DNA from: MFD04716-140 sp963703125
GTDB taxonomy: Bacteria; Bacteroidota; Bacteroidia; Flavobacteriales; Flavobacteriaceae
Length of the DNA stretch: 64,000 nucleotides
Assembly: GCA_963703125.1 (NCBI GenBank)
Contig: OY969790.1
Location: 992,001 to 1,056,000, forward strand
Reading direction: 5' to 3'
Under the pieces are notes generated by a model that had not been told where the DNA came from, did no database searches, and saw only the letters and a program-made list of their open reading frames with translations. Below, piece by piece: positions 1 to 10,000 of the stretch; the first letter of the stretch is position 1, and each line of letters begins with the position of its first letter. The position numbers and the translations under genes were made by a program.

Positions 1-2308
1 TTTCAATGCGATACGTATATTCTTCCAACCACCGGTCTATGAAATAATATGCAATTGGGGATGCGATCAAAAAGGCTATACCCACCAACTTTAGAAAATC
101 TTTGGTCAATAATTGCACTATGGAATTGACACTTGCCCCGAGCACTTTGCGAATTCCTATCTCTTTTTTCTTCTGCTCGGCCACATAGGAAACCAGGCCA
201 AAAAGTCCGAGACAGCTTATTAAAATAGCCAGTATTGTGAAAATCATGGAGATTTGACCCAGACGCTTTTCTTCGTCATACAATTTACCCACTTCTTGGT
301 CAACAAATCGATAGTCAAAGGGAACATTTTCAACTGTGCCTTTCCATTGCTGCTCCAAATTAGTCAATAGTTGATCGTAATTGCTTGTTTCCGTTTTGAG
401 GAAAAGCCAATTGGGTTCACTTTCCTTGTGGAGGAATAGTGGGGCTATTTCTTCTTTTAACGATGCAAAATGATAGTCTGCAACAACCCCGATAATATGC
501 ATCTCATCAGTTTCGTCACCAAAACTTTGTATAAGTCTTGAACTTAAGGCTTCTTCTTTTTTAATGTCAAAAGCTCTTAAAGTGGCCTCGTTTACAATAA
601 TCTGACCGGTGGTATCGGCAGCATTAAAATCCCTTCCCGCAACCAACGGAATATCCATCGTTCTAAAGTACCCATCACTTACGCCATTCCGTTTTACCAG
701 GGTAGTGTTCTCCCTATTTCCACCGGGGAGGTAGAAGCCATTGTCCGCCAACACTATTTCGGAGGGGGAATAATTGCCACTGGATACTTCCAATACCCCA
801 GGTACATTCAAGAATGCCGATTTTATGGACTCAAACTTACCGGAGGCTTCATTAGTGCCAATGCGGAGGGCCAATAAATTCTCTTTATTGTAGCCCAAAT
901 CTTTTTGCTGGGCGAATCGAAATTGCTGGACCACAATAATGACGGTTGCCACAAGACCAATGGAAACCACAAACTGAAAGACTACTAAGGCTTTCCGAAA
1001 ACTACCGCTTCCCGATTGCAGCATGTTCTCGCTTTTAAGTGCCTCGACCGGTTTAACGGAAGATAGGATCATGGCCGGGTAAACTCCAGCTGCAATTCCT
1101 GTAAAAATGCCCAATCCGAACAACACACCTCCTATTTTCCAACTAATTACATCAGAATAGGTCAACGTTGCTGCAGTAAGTTCGTTTATTAGGGGAAGCA
1201 ATAGAATGGTCAAAGGAATACTGATTAATACGGCAAATGCGGATAATAAAAGGGATTCGCCCAAAAACTGGTGCATCAGGGCATTCTTACCCGCTCCAGC
1301 CACTTTACGTACCCCGATTTCCTTTGCACGCTTGCTTGCTCTTGCGGTGCTCAGGTTTATAAAGTTGATACAGGCCACCAATTGTATAAAGAAGGCCAGT
1401 GTCAGTAAAAAGTAGAGGTACTTGATACTCGAAATGCTATGAATCTGATTCTTTCGACCTGAGGAATACAGATGAATATCCGTAACCCTTTTAAGGGATA
1501 GGATCTTATTGTCCATACCGGCATCGGACAGGTGTTTGGCGCCCTTTTCCTGTAAAAAGACAGGTAATTTTTTTTGTAGTGCTTCCGCATTGCCATTAGG
1601 AACCAATTTTATGTAGCTGTACACAAAATTATTGGTAGCAAAATCCTTGAAGTTCCGGACAAATGTTCCTATGCCGGGGGTACTCATACTTACAATATAG
1701 TTGGGGTCGAGGTGCGATTTTCCGTAAGTTTCATCAAACACGCCCTTAACGGTCAAGGTTTGGGCATCCGTTCCACTGCCCCAAATGACGGCTTTTCCTA
1801 GCGCATGTTGATTACCGAACATTTTCTTTGACAAATAGGACGAGAGCACTATGGCATTGGGTTCGTTTAACGCCGTTTCAGGCCGACCTTCCAAAAACTT
1901 ATAGCTGAATACGTTAAAAAAAGTGGAATCGGCCATATACGCCCTGGGTTCATAATAGGCATCCTTACTTTCCGCTGCCCGGATCAAGTTACTGTAAAAG
2001 ACATCGGTCAGCACAATACGGGTAGCCTCTTTAACCTCAGGAAAATCTTCCTTGATGGCAAAGGCAATGGGGGGAGATGCCGCAGCCGTATCAAGATCTT
2101 CTTTTCCATTGCGCTCTATCACCGTCTCGATGCGATAGATAGCTTCTGCCTCGTCATGGTGCTCATCGTACCCCATTTGCGCAAAAACATAGAGTAAAAT
2201 GGTTAAACAACTCACCGTCCCTGCAGTTAGGCCTAGAAGGTTAATGATAGTTTGCTGTCTATTTTTGGTCAGGTTCCGCCAAGCGATTTTTAGATAGTTT
2301 TTAAACAT
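1..2308 (-). CDS. MacB/FtsX-type ABC transporter permease, sixth of the array (3' end outside window)
   Basis: Inner-membrane permease subunit of a MacB-like tripartite ABC exporter. I translated it from the ATG whose complement ends at 2308; it begins MFKNYLKIAWRNLTKN, the same start as its neighbours, followed by a first membrane helix and a MacB-type periplasmic core domain. The two FtsX domain signatures are visible as AKEIGVRKVAGAGKN and KKEIGIRKVLGASVNS. About 769 codons are present and the family is about 790-810 residues, so only roughly 25-35 C-terminal residues are missing. It is the most distal visible member of the operon and sits 204 bp after the preceding permease, the gap being filled by repeat copy A. 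More permeases could follow to the left. Family assignment is secure; the substrate cannot be read from the sequence. Confidence 0.9.
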   Translation of the reverse strand, partial: MFKNYLKIAWRNLTKNRQQTIINLLGLTAGTVSCLTILLYVFAQMGYDEHHDEAEAIYRIETVIERNGKEDLDTAAASPPIAFAIKEDFPEVKEATRIVLTDVFYSNLIRAAESKDAYYEPRAYMADSTFFNVFSYKFLEGRPETALNEPNAIVLSSYLSKKMFGNQHALGKAVIWGSGTDAQTLTVKGVFDETYGKSHLDPNYIVSMSTPGIGTFVRNFKDFATNNFVYSYIKLVPNGNAEALQKKLPVFLQEKGAKHLSDAGMDNKILSLKRVTDIHLYSSGRKNQIHSISSIKYLYFLLTLAFFIQLVACINFINLSTARASKRAKEIGVRKVAGAGKNALMHQFLGESLLLSAFAVLISIPLTILLLPLINELTAATLTYSDVISWKIGGVLFGLGIFTGIAAGVYPAMILSSVKPVEALKSENMLQSGSGSFRKALVVFQFVVSIGLVATVIIVVQQFRFAQQKDLGYNKENLLALRIGTNEASGKFESIKSAFLNVPGVLEVSSGNYSPSEIVLADNGFYLPGGNRENTTLVKRNGVSDGYFRTMDIPLVAGRDFNAADTTGQIIVNEATLRAFDIKKEEALSSRLIQSFGDETDEMHIIGVVADYHFASLKEEIAPLFLHKESEPNWLFLKTETSNYDQLLTNLEQQWKGTVENVPFDYRFVDQEVGKLYDEEKRLGQISMIFTILAILISCLGLFGLVSYVAEQKKKEIGIRKVLGASVNSIVQLLTKDFLKLVGIAFLIASPIAYYFIDRWLEEYTYRIE

Positions 2309-2329
2309 GATCTTTGGTTTTTCTTTTTT

Positions 2330-2506
2330 AAAGCTCCCCCTCTTTAAAAAATGGGGAATGAATCCGCCAAAGGCGGAGAAAGGGGAGATTAAATCTCCTA
2401 ATTTTATTTATTTTCCCTACCAAGGTTTCTTACCAGAGGCTTGCGCTTTCGATTCCTCCGTCCCGCTAAATCGGGCCACCTCCCTTTAAAAAAGGGAGGA
2501 GCTTTT
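2330..2506. repeat. Intergenic palindromic repeat, copy A
   Basis: About 177 bp between the stop of the fifth permease and the start of the sixth. The outer ends are imperfect inverted repeats (AAAGCTCC... and ...GGAGCTTTT) and it contains an internal hairpin TCCGCCAAAGGCGGA. Its third hairpin is CCCG-CTAAAT-CGGG (2462-2475), a stem unlike that in copies B and C. No coding sequence is seen in it. Same orientation as copies B-D. Confidence 0.85.
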
Positions 2507-2512
2507 CCTTTC

Positions 2513-4927
2513 TCACTCCCTTCGTAAACTTTTTACAGGATTCTGCATCGCCGCGTTTATGGTCCTTGTACCAACGGTCAACATCGCAATGGCAATAGCC
2601 AATAGTCCGGCAGCGACAAAGAACCACAATCCCACATCGATCTTATTGGCATAATTTTCAAGCCATTGCTTTGAGAAATACCATGCTATGGGCGATGCGA
2701 TCAAGAAAGCGATCAGGACCAACTTTATAAAATCTTTTGTCAACAGCAGCGTAATCGAAGAGACACTTGCCCCCAATACTTTACGAACCCCTATTTCCTT
2801 GGTACGCTGTGCCACGATCAATAATGACATGGCAAATAAACCAATACAGCTCAAGGCAATGGCAATCACAGATCCACTTGTGATCATGGTGGCCATTGTT
2901 TTTTCCCGTTGGAAAGTCCGATCGATGTTCTCGTCTAAAAATGATCCAAGAAACTCAGCATTGGGCTCTATTTTTTTCCAGGCAACCTCAACGGCATTAA
3001 ATGAATTGGCCATGCTTGCCGGTGCCACTTTTACATACGCATAATAAAGGCCACTATCCCTGTCAAGAAAAAAGGTCAGTGGTTCAATAGGTCTTGCCAA
3101 ATCCTGAAAATTATAATCTTTGACGACCCCTATCACAGGATATTGAAGACTGTCGCCCATTGGCAAAAAAGCAGTCAATGGGTCTTCTTCCCCCAATTCT
3201 TTCGCCATGCTTTCATTGATAACTACACTATGGGTGTCCGTGGCATAATTTCGTTCAAAGCTACGACCTTGCACAAGCTCTAGTCCCAATGTTTCAATAT
3301 ATTCATAATCCACTATTAAACCGTTCGTTCTTACACCCCTGCCTTTGTAATCAAACCCATAAACACTGGAATACTGACTACCATCTTTTCCCCGGCCCAA
3401 ATTGTTGTCAGATGCCGTTACTCCCAAAATATCGGGATTTCCGGCCAATTCGTTCCGCAACAACTCAACTGCTTCGTAACTGTTCTTTTTTCCATCAATG
3501 GGAAAAGAAAGTACCTGTTCTTTATCAAACCCCAGATCTTTGTTCCGCATAAATTCCACTTGTCCCCATAATATCAAAGTTCCGCTAATCAACAAAATGG
3601 CGATGCCGAACTGAACGACCATCAAAATATTACGCACCCGATTGCTACCCGAATTCTCCAATTTCCCCTTCAAGGATTGAATGGTTCCCAAACGGCTCAA
3701 CAAAATTGCGGGATAGCCGCCCACTATTAAAGTAATCGGGCACAATGCCGTTAAAAGCATAAGAATGACCCATGGAGAGTTCAACATATCAAAAGAAACC
3801 CCCGTTCGGAAAATGACCTTAAACTCATCCAACATTAAAACGCTTATGAGGATCCCGACCAAAACGGAAGCCACGAATATGAAAAGACTCTCAGTCCAGA
3901 ATTGAAAGAACAATTGTTTTTTTTGCGCTCCCAAGGTTTTGCGCATACCTATTTCCCTTAGCCGCTGAGTGCTTTTAGCAATGCTCATATTGATAAAGTT
4001 TACGCATGCTATGAACAAAATAAGAAAGGCCACACCAAGGATGAGATAAGGTACACTTCGGCTTACCTCGGCATACCCTTTTCTAAAACTTGTAAAATGA
4101 ACATCTTTTAGGGGCAGTAATTTCAATTTTCGGAAGAGTCCCTCCGAGTCGGCTAACGCTCCGTCCCTTTTAAGATTTTCAATGGATTCTTTATAGTGAA
4201 GATCCACAAAAGAGCGTGTGTTCCTTTCAAATTGTTGAAGGGATACCCCTTTTTGTAATTGCAGATATACATCGTGGTATTGTGCGCCCCACTCTTCTTT
4301 GTTCTGCGCAAAACCTTCATTGTTTTCAAAGGGTATTGCAATTTCAAAGTCCAACGTATTTTGGGAATCCCTGTCCCCAACGACCGAGGCAATGGTAAAG
4401 GGCATTTCTTTGCCCGCGATCAGTATGTGAATGGTTTGACCTATTGGCTCTGAAGCCCCAAAGAGTTTATATGCGGTACTTTCAGTAATCACCACCGACG
4501 ATTGGTCCTTTAATGGATTGCTGCGATCACCCTTTAAGGCGGGAAAAGTAAACATGTCGAAGAAATCGGCATCTACCCAAATCCCATCCAAATTGATTTC
4601 CTTGTCATGATATAAGGCCATGGCACCTTGTTGCAGAAACCGGGTAATTTTTGCCACGCCCGGTACTTCGGCCTGCAAGGATGGGGCAAATGGGGCCGGT
4701 TGCGCCGTACCCGCCTCGGACCCCTTTGGGGTTTGCTGCACCGAATAGGCCAAGTAAATATTCTTTCCATTCTCATGAAAGTTATCGTAGGACAGATCAA
4801 AAAATGCCGCCATGGACAGTAAGATGGCAACTCCAAAGGCTATGGAGAGTCCCACAACATTAAGTAAAGTGAAGGTTTTGTCCTTCATTAAGTTTCTCCA
4901 ACCTATTTTTAGATAGTTTTTCAGCAT
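2513..4927 (-). CDS. MacB/FtsX-type ABC transporter permease, fifth of the array
   Basis: A complete 804-residue permease. The order is a short cytoplasmic tail (MLKNYLKIGWRN), helix 1 at about residues 20-42, a MacB-type periplasmic core domain to about 280, three helices at about 290-430, a second periplasmic domain, and three C-terminal helices ending in NPVKSLRRE. The FtsX signatures are LREIGMRKTLGAQKKQ and TKEIGVRKVLGASVSS. It has no ATPase domain, so it must borrow one, and the only nearby ATPase is the gene ending at 15222. It starts 29 bp after the fourth permease with no repeat between them, suggesting tight co-transcription. In this family such proteins drive the conformational cycle that moves substrates from periplasm to the TolC channel; the cargo is unknown. 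Confidence 0.93.
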   Translation of the reverse strand: MLKNYLKIGWRNLMKDKTFTLLNVVGLSIAFGVAILLSMAAFFDLSYDNFHENGKNIYLAYSVQQTPKGSEAGTAQPAPFAPSLQAEVPGVAKITRFLQQGAMALYHDKEINLDGIWVDADFFDMFTFPALKGDRSNPLKDQSSVVITESTAYKLFGASEPIGQTIHILIAGKEMPFTIASVVGDRDSQNTLDFEIAIPFENNEGFAQNKEEWGAQYHDVYLQLQKGVSLQQFERNTRSFVDLHYKESIENLKRDGALADSEGLFRKLKLLPLKDVHFTSFRKGYAEVSRSVPYLILGVAFLILFIACVNFINMSIAKSTQRLREIGMRKTLGAQKKQLFFQFWTESLFIFVASVLVGILISVLMLDEFKVIFRTGVSFDMLNSPWVILMLLTALCPITLIVGGYPAILLSRLGTIQSLKGKLENSGSNRVRNILMVVQFGIAILLISGTLILWGQVEFMRNKDLGFDKEQVLSFPIDGKKNSYEAVELLRNELAGNPDILGVTASDNNLGRGKDGSQYSSVYGFDYKGRGVRTNGLIVDYEYIETLGLELVQGRSFERNYATDTHSVVINESMAKELGEEDPLTAFLPMGDSLQYPVIGVVKDYNFQDLARPIEPLTFFLDRDSGLYYAYVKVAPASMANSFNAVEVAWKKIEPNAEFLGSFLDENIDRTFQREKTMATMITSGSVIAIALSCIGLFAMSLLIVAQRTKEIGVRKVLGASVSSITLLLTKDFIKLVLIAFLIASPIAWYFSKQWLENYANKIDVGLWFFVAAGLLAIAIAMLTVGTRTINAAMQNPVKSLRRE

Positions 4928-4956
4928 GATTTTGATTTTTTGATTGACTTATAAAT

Positions 4957-7374
4957 TTATTCTTCTTTCAATGACTCCACAGGATTTGCTATCGCAGCCC
5001 TAAAACTCTGCCAGCTTACCGTCAGCATTGCAATGGCCAATGCCATAATCCCGGCCAAGGCAAAGATCCACCAACTTATCGCAGTTTTGTAGGCAAAGCC
5101 TTCGAGCCATTGGTGCATGGTATACCAAGAAATAGGTACTGCCATCATAAATGCAAGACCTACCCACTTTATAAAGTCCTTGTTCAAAAGAGAGAGCACT
5201 TGGCCGGTAGTTGCACCGTTTACTTTTCGTATCCCGATTTCTTTTCTTCGCTGGATGACGGTATAGGAAGTAAGCCCGAACATCCCCATTGACGCTATTA
5301 GAATGGCCAAAACTGTAAAAATTTGGAACGCGGAACCAAAGGCTTTATCTTCATTATACTGTGCCTCAAATTTTTGATCCAGAAAAGTGTAATTAAATGT
5401 ACTCTCCGGAAAGATCTCTTTCCATTTACCCTCTATTTGAGAAATTGTGGAGGTCATACCCGCAATCGACAACGCTCTTTGGTCAAGTTTCACCAAAATA
5501 TTTCCAGTATTCGTCCTATAACGAATAAGCATTGGCTCGATTCCCGTTTTTAAGCCAAAATGGTGATAGTCTTTGATCACACCTGAAATAATCCAATCCT
5601 CGTCAAAGAATTTTACAGTTTTGCCAACAGCGTCCTCCATGTTAGATATTCCCATATGCCTAACGAATGTCTCGTTCATGACAATCTTATTGTCAAAGCC
5701 TTTTGAAGTTGCCTCAAAAGGACCTCCTTTAACGAATTTCATATCCATCAACGTAAAATACTCCGGGCCAACTGCATAATTGTACCATACTCTCGTATCG
5801 TCCCTAATACCGTTGGGAAAAGTAATTCCGACGTTGGAACTCAATTTATCATACCCCCCTCCAGGGTAAGTCTGTACAAGTACCGTATTACTGACGAAAG
5901 GAAAATTCTTCAACTCATTTTCCAAGGTTTCGAAGTCTTTGGTTATAAGCGAATCAGGCCTATTGTTCAATTGCCTTCCATTAAAGGCAACGACTTGGTC
6001 AAGATTTACCCCAATCGGCTGATCTTCCAAAAAATTAATTTGTTTGGTTACTACAATGGTTCCTGTGATCAAAATAATGGTCGCCAAAAACTGACCTATA
6101 ATAAGACCCTTACGAACGATCAGGCCACTTCCCGAAGAACGGATTTTTCCTTTTAATGCCTTGGCCGGTGTATACCCGCTCAGTACAAAGGCAGGATAAA
6201 TTCCAGATGCGACCGTTCCCAAAAGTATGAATGCCAGTACTGGCAAAAAATCCTTCAGATTCGATAGGCCAATGATCAATTCTCTACCTATATAATTATT
6301 AAAAAGAGGGAGTGCGATCAAAACAATAATCATTGCTATGCCAATAGCGACAAGATTCAATAACAAAGATTCCAAAAGCGATTGCAAGATAATCTGTGGC
6401 TTTTGTGCGCCGGCCACTTTACGGATTCCTGTTTCTTTTGCCCGTTCCAATGATTTGGCCGTAGAAAGGTTTATGTAGTTCAGCCAAGAAAGGACAATAA
6501 TGATGAGAGCAATCGCCAACAGAAAACGCACCCTGCTTACACTCCCGTTCGCTTCTGCTTCATAAGGCTTATCGGAATATAAATGAATATCTTCCAAAGG
6601 TTCTATGTTATGCCTTTCAAAGGGCAATGCCTCTACCTTAAAATCCATGATTTTTTTCTTCAAAAGGGCGACATTGGTATTTTTATCAAGTTCAATGTAG
6701 GTAAAGTAGCTATTTCCTCTCCAATTCAATTCCCTAATTTGCGGAAAGCCTTCCCAAGACTTATAGGTATCAAAAGATATCAAAAAATCATTTTTAATAT
6801 GGCTGTTTTTAGGAATATCTTTAAGTACTCCATTGACCGTAAATAGGGTATTACCACGATATATAACCGCCAATGATTTTCCTATGGGATCTTCATCCCC
6901 AAAGATTTTCTTGGCTAAGGATTCGGTCAGCACAATGGTAAAGGGTTCCTTAAGGACTGAATTAATATCTCCTTTTAGAAGCCGATATTTGAAAACATCA
7001 AAAATAGATGGGTCGACCAAGGCTCCTTCCTCCCCTACGATAGTGGTAGTCCCATTTTTAAAAGAAACCTCATTGAGACGTGAAAAACGTACAAATTCCT
7101 TTATTTCAGGAAATTCATCCTTGAGCGTTGGTCCACTTAGATTATACGCCTGTGCATCACCCGGCACAAAGACTCCGTCTTCGGTATAATCCATATAAAC
7201 TCTGTATACATTTTCAGAACCCTCAAACTTGTCGTAGCTATATTCGTAGTTCACATACAACATAATCAACACAAAAGATGCAATACCAATGGCCAATCCA
7301 AAAATGTTGATAAAGGAATACAGTTTGTTCTTAAGCAGGTAGCGCGTTGCGATTTTTAAGAATAGGTTATACAT
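4957..7374 (-). CDS. MacB/FtsX-type ABC transporter permease, fourth of the array
   Basis: Complete 805-residue permease with the same double-domain plan: helix 1 at about 20-42, periplasmic core, a central helix group and a C-terminal helix group ending NPVESLKEE. The FtsX signatures are AKETGIRKVAGAQKPQ and RKEIGIRKVNGATTGQ. Its start (MYNLFLKIATRYLLKN) departs most from the shared MFKNYLKIAWRN opening, so it looks like a more distant paralogue and not a recent duplicate. The gaps to the third permease (18 bp) and the fifth (29 bp) are short and repeat-free, so genes three, four and five form the tightest part of the operon. No ATPase motif is present. Confidence 0.93.
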   Translation of the reverse strand: MYNLFLKIATRYLLKNKLYSFINIFGLAIGIASFVLIMLYVNYEYSYDKFEGSENVYRVYMDYTEDGVFVPGDAQAYNLSGPTLKDEFPEIKEFVRFSRLNEVSFKNGTTTIVGEEGALVDPSIFDVFKYRLLKGDINSVLKEPFTIVLTESLAKKIFGDEDPIGKSLAVIYRGNTLFTVNGVLKDIPKNSHIKNDFLISFDTYKSWEGFPQIRELNWRGNSYFTYIELDKNTNVALLKKKIMDFKVEALPFERHNIEPLEDIHLYSDKPYEAEANGSVSRVRFLLAIALIIIVLSWLNYINLSTAKSLERAKETGIRKVAGAQKPQIILQSLLESLLLNLVAIGIAMIIVLIALPLFNNYIGRELIIGLSNLKDFLPVLAFILLGTVASGIYPAFVLSGYTPAKALKGKIRSSGSGLIVRKGLIIGQFLATIILITGTIVVTKQINFLEDQPIGVNLDQVVAFNGRQLNNRPDSLITKDFETLENELKNFPFVSNTVLVQTYPGGGYDKLSSNVGITFPNGIRDDTRVWYNYAVGPEYFTLMDMKFVKGGPFEATSKGFDNKIVMNETFVRHMGISNMEDAVGKTVKFFDEDWIISGVIKDYHHFGLKTGIEPMLIRYRTNTGNILVKLDQRALSIAGMTSTISQIEGKWKEIFPESTFNYTFLDQKFEAQYNEDKAFGSAFQIFTVLAILIASMGMFGLTSYTVIQRRKEIGIRKVNGATTGQVLSLLNKDFIKWVGLAFMMAVPISWYTMHQWLEGFAYKTAISWWIFALAGIMALAIAMLTVSWQSFRAAIANPVESLKEE

Positions 7375-7392
7375 AAAATTACTTCATTTAAA

Positions 7393-9804
7393 TTATTCTG
7401 TCCGTAAGCTTTTTACAGGGTTGGCCAAAGCGGCTTTTATACTGTGAAAACTGACTGTAATCAAAGCAATCACCGCAACCAAAAACCCGACCCCTATAAA
7501 AGTCAGTGGATTTATGTCCATTCTATATTCATAATTTTCTATCCATTTGTGCATACCCAACCACGATAAAGGCAATGCAATGCATAAGCTGAGCAAGACC
7601 AACTTTAAAAAGTGGAACGATATCATGGAAACTATGCTATTCACCGTAGCACCCATTACTTTGCGAATGCCTATTTCTTTTGTTCGCATTTCTATAATCA
7701 GTAGGGAAATCGCAAAAAGGCCAAGACAGGATAGGAATATGGCTATTGCGGATGCAATCCCGAAAACGGTGGTCATAATAATCTCGCCTTCGTACCAGGC
7801 CTGTAAGTTTTCATCTAGAAATGAAGCCTTAAATTCGGCATTGTCAGTGAGTTTTTCCCAAACTTTGGAAATTTGTTCCATTACCAGTTGGGGATTTTCG
7901 GACCGAACCTTAAGAAAAATATAATTTATTTGTTGTGTGGCGGATAAATGGATAGCTATGGGAAATGTTTTGTCAGAAGGTGAATAAGCATTAAAATCAG
8001 GTATAACACCAATAATACGGTTCCCCAGCCCGGCTTCTTCCCCTCCAAAATATTTTCCAACGGGATCTGTTTCACCCATTGCCTTTACAAAACTCTCCGT
8101 AACCACAAAGGCATTGATGCTATCTGTCGGAAAGGCGGGGTCAAAATCCCTTCCTTCTAAAACAGGGATCTGTAGTGTTTTTAGAAAATCGAAATCGGCC
8201 AAGAGCCAATCGGCCGAAACCTGGTTCTGATTATAATCAAAACCCACGGTCGACCTAACGGTTACCCGATCGCGGCCCCTTCCCAAATTTCCTCCCGTTC
8301 CTGTAATGGAAACAATATTAGGATCATTGGCAAGTTCGTTCCGCATCCTGGCCAAAACTTTTCTGCCATCATTGCCATATCCCACAGGAATACTGATGAC
8401 TTGTTCCTTTTCAAAACCAATCGGCTTTTCCTTTAAAAATTTTAACTGTTGCCCCGCAATGACACTAACACAAATCAGTAGACTGGAGATGGCAAACTGA
8501 CTCACCAACATCGTATTTCGAAGTACCCCCGGTTTTTTGGTGGAAACTTGCCCTTTTAGAATGCCAACCAAGTTAAAATTGGCCATCTTTAATGCGGGGT
8601 AACCACCGGCAATTAAGGTAACCAATACAAATACACCGAAGATAATGGCCAAAAATTCAGGATGCAACAGGGTCGAAATATCGATGCCTCCACCAAACTG
8701 CGCATTAAAAATTGGTATTAATTGTGCCGCAATTCCCAATCCCAACATAAAACCAATGAAATAAACCAGGAAGGCCTCTCCCCACAGTTGTCTAAAAATT
8801 TGTCCCTTATTAGCCCCCAGCGTTTTCCGTACCCCCAATTCACCACTTCTTTTGAAAGCATTTGCCATGTTCAAGTTCACAAAATTGAAGCAGGCGATGA
8901 GAAGAATAAATGCCCCAAGCGACATTAGCGCATAGACCAATGCCTTTGGAGCACTGCGTTCTCCGGAAAAATGAACATCTTTTATATTGGTGAGGTTTAT
9001 GCTAAATAATTCGGAGATTTCCTTTATTTCAGGCCGGTCCGTTTTTAGTTGTGCCAATTGGTCGGGATAGTATTTTTCCACAAAAGGCCCTAATTTCACA
9101 CCAAGCTTTTGGGGGTCACTATTCCTGGAAATTTTTACAAAAACACTGGAACCGTTGGAATCCCAGTTATTTTTAAGTGCTGCATAGTTGGGTAGTGATT
9201 GAATATTTGCAACGGCATCAAAGCGGATACTGGAATTCTTCGGAGCGTCCTCGGCCACAGCACTTACCGTATAATATTGGAACGCCTCCCCTCTTCCTAT
9301 TTTTAACTCCTTTCCTATGGGATTTGCTTCCCCAAATAGGGACTTGGCCGTACTTTTGCTCAAAACAATGTCCTGTATTCCGGAAAGTGCAGAACTCAGA
9401 TTTCCATTTAGAACGGGAAAGTTGAAAACTTCAAAAAAATCAGGGTCTGTCCTTATAATTACCCGTTCCAAGCTATTGTTCTGAAATGAAATATTTTCAG
9501 GAGTACCCATATTTACTACAATCGCCTTCTCCACTTCGGGAATATCGGCCTTTAAAGCGGTGGCCAAAGGCAATGGCATTTGAGAGCTCATTTCGGGACC
9601 TTGAGCACCATTTATAAAACGGGAAGTTCTAAAAAGCTGGGATGCATCCTTATGGAAAGAATCGAAACTTAAATGAAAATAGGCGGTCAAAAATAGGAGG
9701 ATACAGATGGAAAAAGCCACTGCCAATCCAAATATATGTATGGCAGAATGTAGCTTGTTCCTATGTATGTTTCGCCAAGCGATTTTTAAATAGTTTTTGA
9801 ACAT
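7393..9804 (-). CDS. MacB/FtsX-type ABC transporter permease, third of the array
   Basis: Complete permease of 803 residues from the ATG ending at 9804 (MFKNYLKIAWRNIHRNK). The open frame continues upstream to another ATG at 9864, but those 20 extra codons are encoded by repeat copy B and its flank and have no counterpart in the paralogues, so I reject them. The FtsX signatures are SGELGVRKTLGANKGQ and TKEIGIRKVMGATVNS, and the C-terminus is NPVKSLRTE. The periplasmic core domains lie between helix 1 and the central helices and again before the C-terminal helices. The gap to the next permease is 18 bp. Function as in the rest of the array: an exporter permease lacking its own ATPase. Confidence 0.92.
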   Translation of the reverse strand: MFKNYLKIAWRNIHRNKLHSAIHIFGLAVAFSICILLFLTAYFHLSFDSFHKDASQLFRTSRFINGAQGPEMSSQMPLPLATALKADIPEVEKAIVVNMGTPENISFQNNSLERVIIRTDPDFFEVFNFPVLNGNLSSALSGIQDIVLSKSTAKSLFGEANPIGKELKIGRGEAFQYYTVSAVAEDAPKNSSIRFDAVANIQSLPNYAALKNNWDSNGSSVFVKISRNSDPQKLGVKLGPFVEKYYPDQLAQLKTDRPEIKEISELFSINLTNIKDVHFSGERSAPKALVYALMSLGAFILLIACFNFVNLNMANAFKRSGELGVRKTLGANKGQIFRQLWGEAFLVYFIGFMLGLGIAAQLIPIFNAQFGGGIDISTLLHPEFLAIIFGVFVLVTLIAGGYPALKMANFNLVGILKGQVSTKKPGVLRNTMLVSQFAISSLLICVSVIAGQQLKFLKEKPIGFEKEQVISIPVGYGNDGRKVLARMRNELANDPNIVSITGTGGNLGRGRDRVTVRSTVGFDYNQNQVSADWLLADFDFLKTLQIPVLEGRDFDPAFPTDSINAFVVTESFVKAMGETDPVGKYFGGEEAGLGNRIIGVIPDFNAYSPSDKTFPIAIHLSATQQINYIFLKVRSENPQLVMEQISKVWEKLTDNAEFKASFLDENLQAWYEGEIIMTTVFGIASAIAIFLSCLGLFAISLLIIEMRTKEIGIRKVMGATVNSIVSMISFHFLKLVLLSLCIALPLSWLGMHKWIENYEYRMDINPLTFIGVGFLVAVIALITVSFHSIKAALANPVKSLRTE

Positions 9805-9825
9805 AGTTAATAGTTTTTCTTTTTT

Positions 9826-10000
9826 AGCTCCCCTCTTTAAAAAAGAGGGGAATGAATCCGCCAAAGGCGGAGAACGGGGAGATTAAATCCCCCAATTTTG
9901 TTTATTTTCCCTATTAAGATTTCCTACCAGACGCTTGCGCTTTTAATCCCTCCGTCTCCGCAAACGGAGACACCTCCCTTTTAAAAAGGGAGGAGCTTTT
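9826..10000. repeat. Intergenic palindromic repeat, copy B
   Basis: About 175 bp, butting directly onto the stop codon of the second permease. Left hairpin CCCCTCTTT...AAAGAGGGG, central TCCGCCAAAGGCGGA, a third hairpin GTCTCCG-CAAA-CGGAGAC (9954-9971) and a right hairpin CCTCCCTTTT...AAAAAGGGAGG. Nearly identical to copy C apart from that copy's inserted unit. Confidence 0.87.

Noticed and set aside
2688..7189. Plus-strand open frames inside the permease genes (for example 2688-3044 and 6833-7189)
   Set aside because: They lie opposite fully supported permease frames, have no recognisable domains and no independent start signals, so they are shadows of the real genes.
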